Assembly (NCBI GenBank): GCA_902762355.1
Contig: CACWNR010000014.1
Span: forward strand, 1-64,000
Source: an uncultured Bacteroidales bacterium
Lineage (GTDB): Bacteria; Bacteroidota; Bacteroidia; Bacteroidales; Paludibacteraceae
Direction: 5' to 3'
DNA: 64,000 nucleotides
Position 1 is the first letter of the stretch, and every line of letters starts with the position of its first letter. This document shows positions 60,262-64,000 of the stretch, in pieces. The notes beneath the pieces are model-generated. The model ran no database searches, had not been told where the DNA came from, and was given only the letters and a program-made list of their open reading frames with translations. The translations under genes and the position numbers were made by a program.

Positions 60262-60846
60262 ATGAATCTTTCAGAAATTACTGAGAAAATCTATGCGGAA
60301 GGCGTAGAAAAAGGAAATGCGCAGGCGCAACAGATCGTGGCACAGGCGAATGAAAAGGCTGCTACAATCATTGCGGAGGCAGAGAAGAAAGCTGCTGCAT
60401 TGGTGGCAGAGGCAGAGTCGAAGTCGGCTGATCTGGACAAGAAAACACGTGCTGAACTCAAGCTCTACGCAGAGCAGAGCGTCAATGCGGTAAAGACCGA
60501 GATCGTGAACCTGCTGGCTGACAAGATCGCTGCGGACAGTGTGAAGGCTGCTACAGCAGATGCGAAGTTCATGCAAGGCTTGATCGCGAAATTGGCAGAA
60601 CAGATGGCCAAGAACGGCGAAGTGCTGATCGAGACCAAGGATGCTGACGCGCTAAAAAAGTACTTTGCGGCTAATGCAAAAGGCCTGCTCGAGAAGGGTG
60701 TTAAGATCGCCGAGGTGAAGGGTATCAAGACCGATTTCACTATTCAACCGGCAAAGGGTGGGTACAAACTCGCCTTCGGAGATGCCGAATTTATCGCGTA
60801 TTTCAAGGAAATGCTTCGTCCGCAACTCGTAGAAGAACTCTTCTGA
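60262..60846 (+). CDS. atpE: V/A-type ATPase subunit E
   Basis: 194 residues. Peripheral stalk subunit. A long Ala/Glu/Lys-rich helix (about 15-70, EKAATIIAEAEKKAAALVAE) and a small C-terminal alpha/beta domain, the usual plan. First gene of the operon, one base ahead of the DUF2764 gene. Confidence 0.92.
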   Translation: MNLSEITEKIYAEGVEKGNAQAQQIVAQANEKAATIIAEAEKKAAALVAEAESKSADLDKKTRAELKLYAEQSVNAVKTEIVNLLADKIAADSVKAATADAKFMQGLIAKLAEQMAKNGEVLIETKDADALKKYFAANAKGLLEKGVKIAEVKGIKTDFTIQPAKGGYKLAFGDAEFIAYFKEMLRPQLVEELF

Positions 60847-60847
60847 T

Positions 60848-61459
60848 ATGACTTATGAATATTTATTGGCGGGATTGCCGGAACTGAAGGCAGGAAGTGA
60901 TAGTCCAATCTCTTTGGAGAAACTGGACGAACTGCTGGATGAACAGCTATCTGCGTCGGATAAGAAATATTTGGCACTACTTCGGGCGCCAATGGACGAA
61001 GCCACGCTGGTGGAAGGTCTCAAAGCGCACAATCGGTTCGTGCGGGAGTGGTTTGCGTTCAATCAGGACATGAATAACGTCCTGGTGGCGCAGATCTGCC
61101 GTAAGCACGGGTTCGATGCCAAGACCCAGATCGTCGGAGAAGGTGAAGTCGCGGAGCAACTACGCACGCACGTCAACCAGAAAGACTTCGGTTTGAACGA
61201 GGTTGCCGGTGATTGGACGGAGATCCTTGCATTAGCAGGTATCGAAGATCTGATGCAACGCGAGAAAGCGCAGGATGCGATACGCTTCGAGTGGCTGCAA
61301 GGCCGCACGGAGTTCGATTTCTTCTCGCCGGAGATGGTGTTTGCGTACTATCTGGAGGCTGTGATGCTGCATCGTTGGAGCATTCTGACCATCGAAGAAG
61401 GCGAAAAGATTTTCCGTGAGTTAGTCGCAGATATGAAAAAGGGCGTAAAACTTGATTGA
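60848..61459 (+). CDS. DUF2764 family protein of the V-ATPase operon
   Basis: 203 residues. Helical, with YEYLLAGLPELK at the start and EFDFFSPEMVFAYYLEAVMLHRW near the end. It occupies the subunit C (d-like) position in Bacteroidota V-ATPase operons and is generally taken as its counterpart. Gap to atpA holds GATTTAAGATTTTAAGATAT-like repeats. Confidence 0.9.
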   Translation: MTYEYLLAGLPELKAGSDSPISLEKLDELLDEQLSASDKKYLALLRAPMDEATLVEGLKAHNRFVREWFAFNQDMNNVLVAQICRKHGFDAKTQIVGEGEVAEQLRTHVNQKDFGLNEVAGDWTEILALAGIEDLMQREKAQDAIRFEWLQGRTEFDFFSPEMVFAYYLEAVMLHRWSILTIEEGEKIFRELVADMKKGVKLD

Positions 61460-61478
61460 AGATTTAAGATTTTAAGAT

Positions 61479-63236
61479 ATGACACAAGGTAAAGTAAAAG
61501 GAATTATTGCCAACCTGGTGACTGTCGCAGTGGACGGCGCGGTTGCGCAAAACGAAATCTGTTACATCTACGTCGGTGAGACCAAGTTGATGGCGGAAGT
61601 CATCAAAGTCATTGGCGCAAATGTGTACGCGCAGGTGTTCGAGTCCACCCGCGGCCTGAAAGTGGGCAACAAAGTGGAGTTCACCGGTCACATGCTGGAG
61701 GTGACGTTAGGCCCCGGTCTGCTGAGCCGTAACTACGACGGTTTGCAGAATGACCTCGACAAACTGACGGGTGTGTTCCTCAAGCGCGGTGAGTATAACT
61801 TCCCGCTCGACGAGCAGAAGAAATGGGCGTTCACGCCGATCGCTAAAGTGGGCGATAAGGTAGAAGCTGCTGCTTGGCTCGGTGAAGTGGATGAGAACCA
61901 CCAGCCGCATAAGATCATGGTGCCCTTCGTGTTCGAAGGCGCATATACCGTGAAGTCGATTGCCAAGGCCGGTGAGTACACGATCAACGATACGATGGCG
62001 GTATTGACCGATGCAGAAGGTGTGGATCACAACGTAACGATGGTGCAGAAATGGCCGGTTAAGAAAGCTATCTTGGCGTACCGCGAGAAACCGCGGCCCT
62101 TCAAACTCCTCGAAACTGGTGTACGTACGATCGACACGGCGAACCCGTTGTGCGAGGGTGGTACAGGCTTTATCCCGGGGCCGTTCGGAACGGGTAAGAC
62201 TGTGCTCCAGCACGCTATCTCCAAACAAGCGGAGGCAGACATCGTGATCATCGCAGCCTGCGGAGAGCGTGCCAACGAGGTAGTGGAGACCTTTACCGAG
62301 TTCCCGGAACTCGATGACCCGCACACAGGCCGTAAGCTCATGGAGCGTACCATCATTATCGCCAACACCTCGAACATGCCGGTGGCATCCCGTGAGGCCT
62401 CTGTCTATACTTCCATGACGATCGCCGAGTACTACCGTTCGATGGGTCTGCGTGTACTGCTGATGGCGGACTCGACGAGCCGTTGGGCGCAGGCGCTGCG
62501 TGAGATGTCGAACCGTCTGGAGGAGCTTCCGGGTCAGGACGCTTTCCCGATGGACCTCTCCGCTATCATCGGTGCTTTCTACGCTCGTGCAGGATACGTG
62601 TACCTCAATAATGGTGCAACCGGATCGGTAACGTTCCTCGGTACCGTTTCGCCGGCCGGTGGTAACCTCAAAGAGCCGGTGACCGAAGGTACGAAGAAAG
62701 TAGCACGTTGTTTCTATGCGTTGGAACAGGCACGTGCCGACCGTAAGCGTTACCCGGCTGTGAACCCGATTGATTCATACTCCAAATACGTGGAATATCC
62801 GGAGTTTGCAGACTATATCAGCCAATTGATTGATAAGGATTGGCTGCCGATGGTCAATGACATGAAGACCTATCTGCAGCGCGGTAAGGAGATTCAGGAA
62901 CAGATCAACATCCTCGGTGATGACGGTGTACCTGTGGACTACCACGAGGCGTTCTGGAAAGCCGAAGTGATTGACTTCGTTATCCTGCAGCAAGATGCGT
63001 TTGATAAGATCGATGCCGTTTGTCCGCTGGAGCGTCAGCAGTATATGCTGCGTCTGGTAATGGACATCTGCAGGCATGACTACGATTTCGATAATTTCCT
63101 CGATGTAATCGACTATTTCAAGCGTGTGATCAACCTCTGTAAGCAGATGAACTACTGCGAGTTCCACAGCAAGGACTTTGAGGACTACCGCAAGAAACTC
63201 GATGAACTGTTGGCAGAAAAACAAATCGCGGCATGA
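61479..63236 (+). CDS. atpA: V/A-type ATPase catalytic subunit A
   Basis: 585 residues. Hydrolyses or makes ATP, coupled to H+ or Na+ movement. P-loop GPFGTGKTVLQHA about residue 233, catalytic GER (AACGERANEV), DSTSRWAQALREM. Carries the A-subunit-specific insertion. Stop (TGA 63234) overlaps the start of the following protease gene. Confidence 0.97.
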   Translation: MTQGKVKGIIANLVTVAVDGAVAQNEICYIYVGETKLMAEVIKVIGANVYAQVFESTRGLKVGNKVEFTGHMLEVTLGPGLLSRNYDGLQNDLDKLTGVFLKRGEYNFPLDEQKKWAFTPIAKVGDKVEAAAWLGEVDENHQPHKIMVPFVFEGAYTVKSIAKAGEYTINDTMAVLTDAEGVDHNVTMVQKWPVKKAILAYREKPRPFKLLETGVRTIDTANPLCEGGTGFIPGPFGTGKTVLQHAISKQAEADIVIIAACGERANEVVETFTEFPELDDPHTGRKLMERTIIIANTSNMPVASREASVYTSMTIAEYYRSMGLRVLLMADSTSRWAQALREMSNRLEELPGQDAFPMDLSAIIGAFYARAGYVYLNNGATGSVTFLGTVSPAGGNLKEPVTEGTKKVARCFYALEQARADRKRYPAVNPIDSYSKYVEYPEFADYISQLIDKDWLPMVNDMKTYLQRGKEIQEQINILGDDGVPVDYHEAFWKAEVIDFVILQQDAFDKIDAVCPLERQQYMLRLVMDICRHDYDFDNFLDVIDYFKRVINLCKQMNYCEFHSKDFEDYRKKLDELLAEKQIAA

Positions 63237-64000
63237 GAAAATTAGGATTCATAGTATCCTTGTTCGTGTGTGCAAGCATGGCGTTTGCTTCTTCTAACGG
63301 AGGAGTGCGTCACTTGCAACCGAACCGTGTGCCTGTCATTCTAGCTAACTATACGGACGTAACGTTCAATAACACCGATTATTCCGCATATATATCGTCC
63401 TTGCAGCAGTATTGGGCAGACAACTCGTTTGGTCAGTATACGCCGAGTTTTGATGTGATAGGTCCCATAACGCTCTCGCATAATCAGAAGTACTACGGTG
63501 AGAATGATTATTACGACGATGACATGCGTCCCGATGAGATGGTGCAAGAAGCATGTAACTTGGCTGAAGACTTAGCGGATTTCACGCAATATGACCAGGA
63601 TGGCGACGGTAAAATCGACGCATTAGTCGTTATCTATGCCGGTCAAGGCGAGATATACGGCGTATCGAATATCGATGCTGTATGGGCATACACCGCTAAC
63701 CTCGAAGAGTCCGATGAAATCGATAGCTATGTGGTGCTGGACGGTAAGACCGTGACGTATTTCTCTGCAGTACCGGAACTGCAAAGTGCCAACAAGCGTG
63801 ACGGCATTGGTACAATCATTCACGAGTTTGCTCATATCCTCGGCTTGCCAAATCTCTGTACGACCGATGGCGGCTTACAGAAGACCTTGGGTAACTGGGA
63901 TGTAATGGATCATGGCAACTATAATAATGAGGCGCGCACACCTGCGAGCTTGAGTGCGTACGAGCGTTTCTATTTAGGGTGGGTAGAACCGATTATGCTC
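63233..64000 (+). CDS. Secreted M6-type metalloprotease, 5' part
   Basis: The first 256 codons; the gene continues beyond the window. Start is in an ATGA overlap with atpA. Signal peptide 1-19 (FIVSLFVCASMAFAS). PVILANYTDVTF and YWADNSFGQYTPSFDVIGPI are the N-terminal strands of M6 (immune-inhibitor-A-like) proteases; DQDGDGKIDALVVIYAG is a calcium-site-like stretch; HEFAHILGLPN about 197-207 holds the zinc motif HExxH. An extracellular protease inside an ATPase operon is unexpected. Confidence 0.9.
   Translation, partial: MRKLGFIVSLFVCASMAFASSNGGVRHLQPNRVPVILANYTDVTFNNTDYSAYISSLQQYWADNSFGQYTPSFDVIGPITLSHNQKYYGENDYYDDDMRPDEMVQEACNLAEDLADFTQYDQDGDGKIDALVVIYAGQGEIYGVSNIDAVWAYTANLEESDEIDSYVVLDGKTVTYFSAVPELQSANKRDGIGTIIHEFAHILGLPNLCTTDGGLQKTLGNWDVMDHGNYNNEARTPASLSAYERFYLGWVEPIML

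Overview
The window reads as chromosomal DNA of an uncultured-type member of the order Bacteroidales (Bacteroidota). Grounds: promoters of the TTTG-N20-TAnnTTTG type in front of most transcription units, weak or absent Shine-Dalgarno sequences, a GldF-type ABC permease, a type IX secretion (CHU_C-like) C-terminal domain, a Bacteroidota-style B12 uptake locus, serC-serA, and a V/A-type ATPase operon with a DUF2764 gene. Family-level placement cannot be settled by eye.

Layout. 0-2 kb: 5' fragment of an unknown gene, a HigB/HigA-type toxin-antitoxin pair and a small secreted protein behind a structured leader. 2.4-12 kb (+): surface polysaccharide operon with GDP-fucose synthesis (gmd, fcl), a deacetylase-like protein, a Gfo/Idh/MocA dehydrogenase, two Wza-like export lipoproteins, a Wzz/Wzc-type tyrosine kinase with a Gly/Tyr-rich tail, and a DUF1846 protein. 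12-18 kb: cobalamin riboswitch followed by BtuB-like receptor, beta-propeller lipoprotein, DUF4465 protein and BtuF-like binding protein. 18-21.3 kb (-): GH13 amylase and YihY/BrkB membrane protein. 21.3-21.6 kb (-): tRNA-Gly(CCC) directly abutting a compact RNase P RNA. 21.7-31.4 kb (+): OmpH/Skp-like protein, Wzi-like barrel, carboxyltransferase, serC, serA, a T9SS-sorted protein and an M3 peptidase.

31.4-38.3 kb (-): a stand-alone candidate small RNA with its own promoter and terminator, a phosphoesterase, GldF, a nucleoside permease, prfC and pheT. 38.6-46.9 kb (-): a hypothetical gene, then an AT-rich glycan cluster (four glycosyltransferases, CDP-glycerol-type transferase, cytidylyltransferase, F420-hydrogenase-beta-like protein, WxcM/FdtA cupin) that looks acquired; it is transcribed from a promoter with a long structured leader. 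47-50 kb is accessory: a decayed RhuM fragment, an intact RhuM-Doc fusion, and an orphan gene bracketed by a duplicated hairpin. 50-64 kb (+): SIMPL protein, gyrA, TPR lipoprotein-like protein, ruvX, def, mntP, DUF3109, cinA, OmpA-family protein, esterase, and the start of the V-ATPase operon, where a secreted M6-type protease gene overlaps the end of the A-subunit gene.

The most unusual signals are non-coding: (i) two copies of a covarying leader with attenuator-like alternative pairing in front of unrelated genes at 1.9 and 47.1 kb; (ii) a roughly 195-nt structured RNA gene at 31.5 kb; (iii) a conserved element directly upstream of the gmd and pheT promoters; (iv) short-period repeats (7-8 bp units) that occur both between genes and in frame inside at least five genes.
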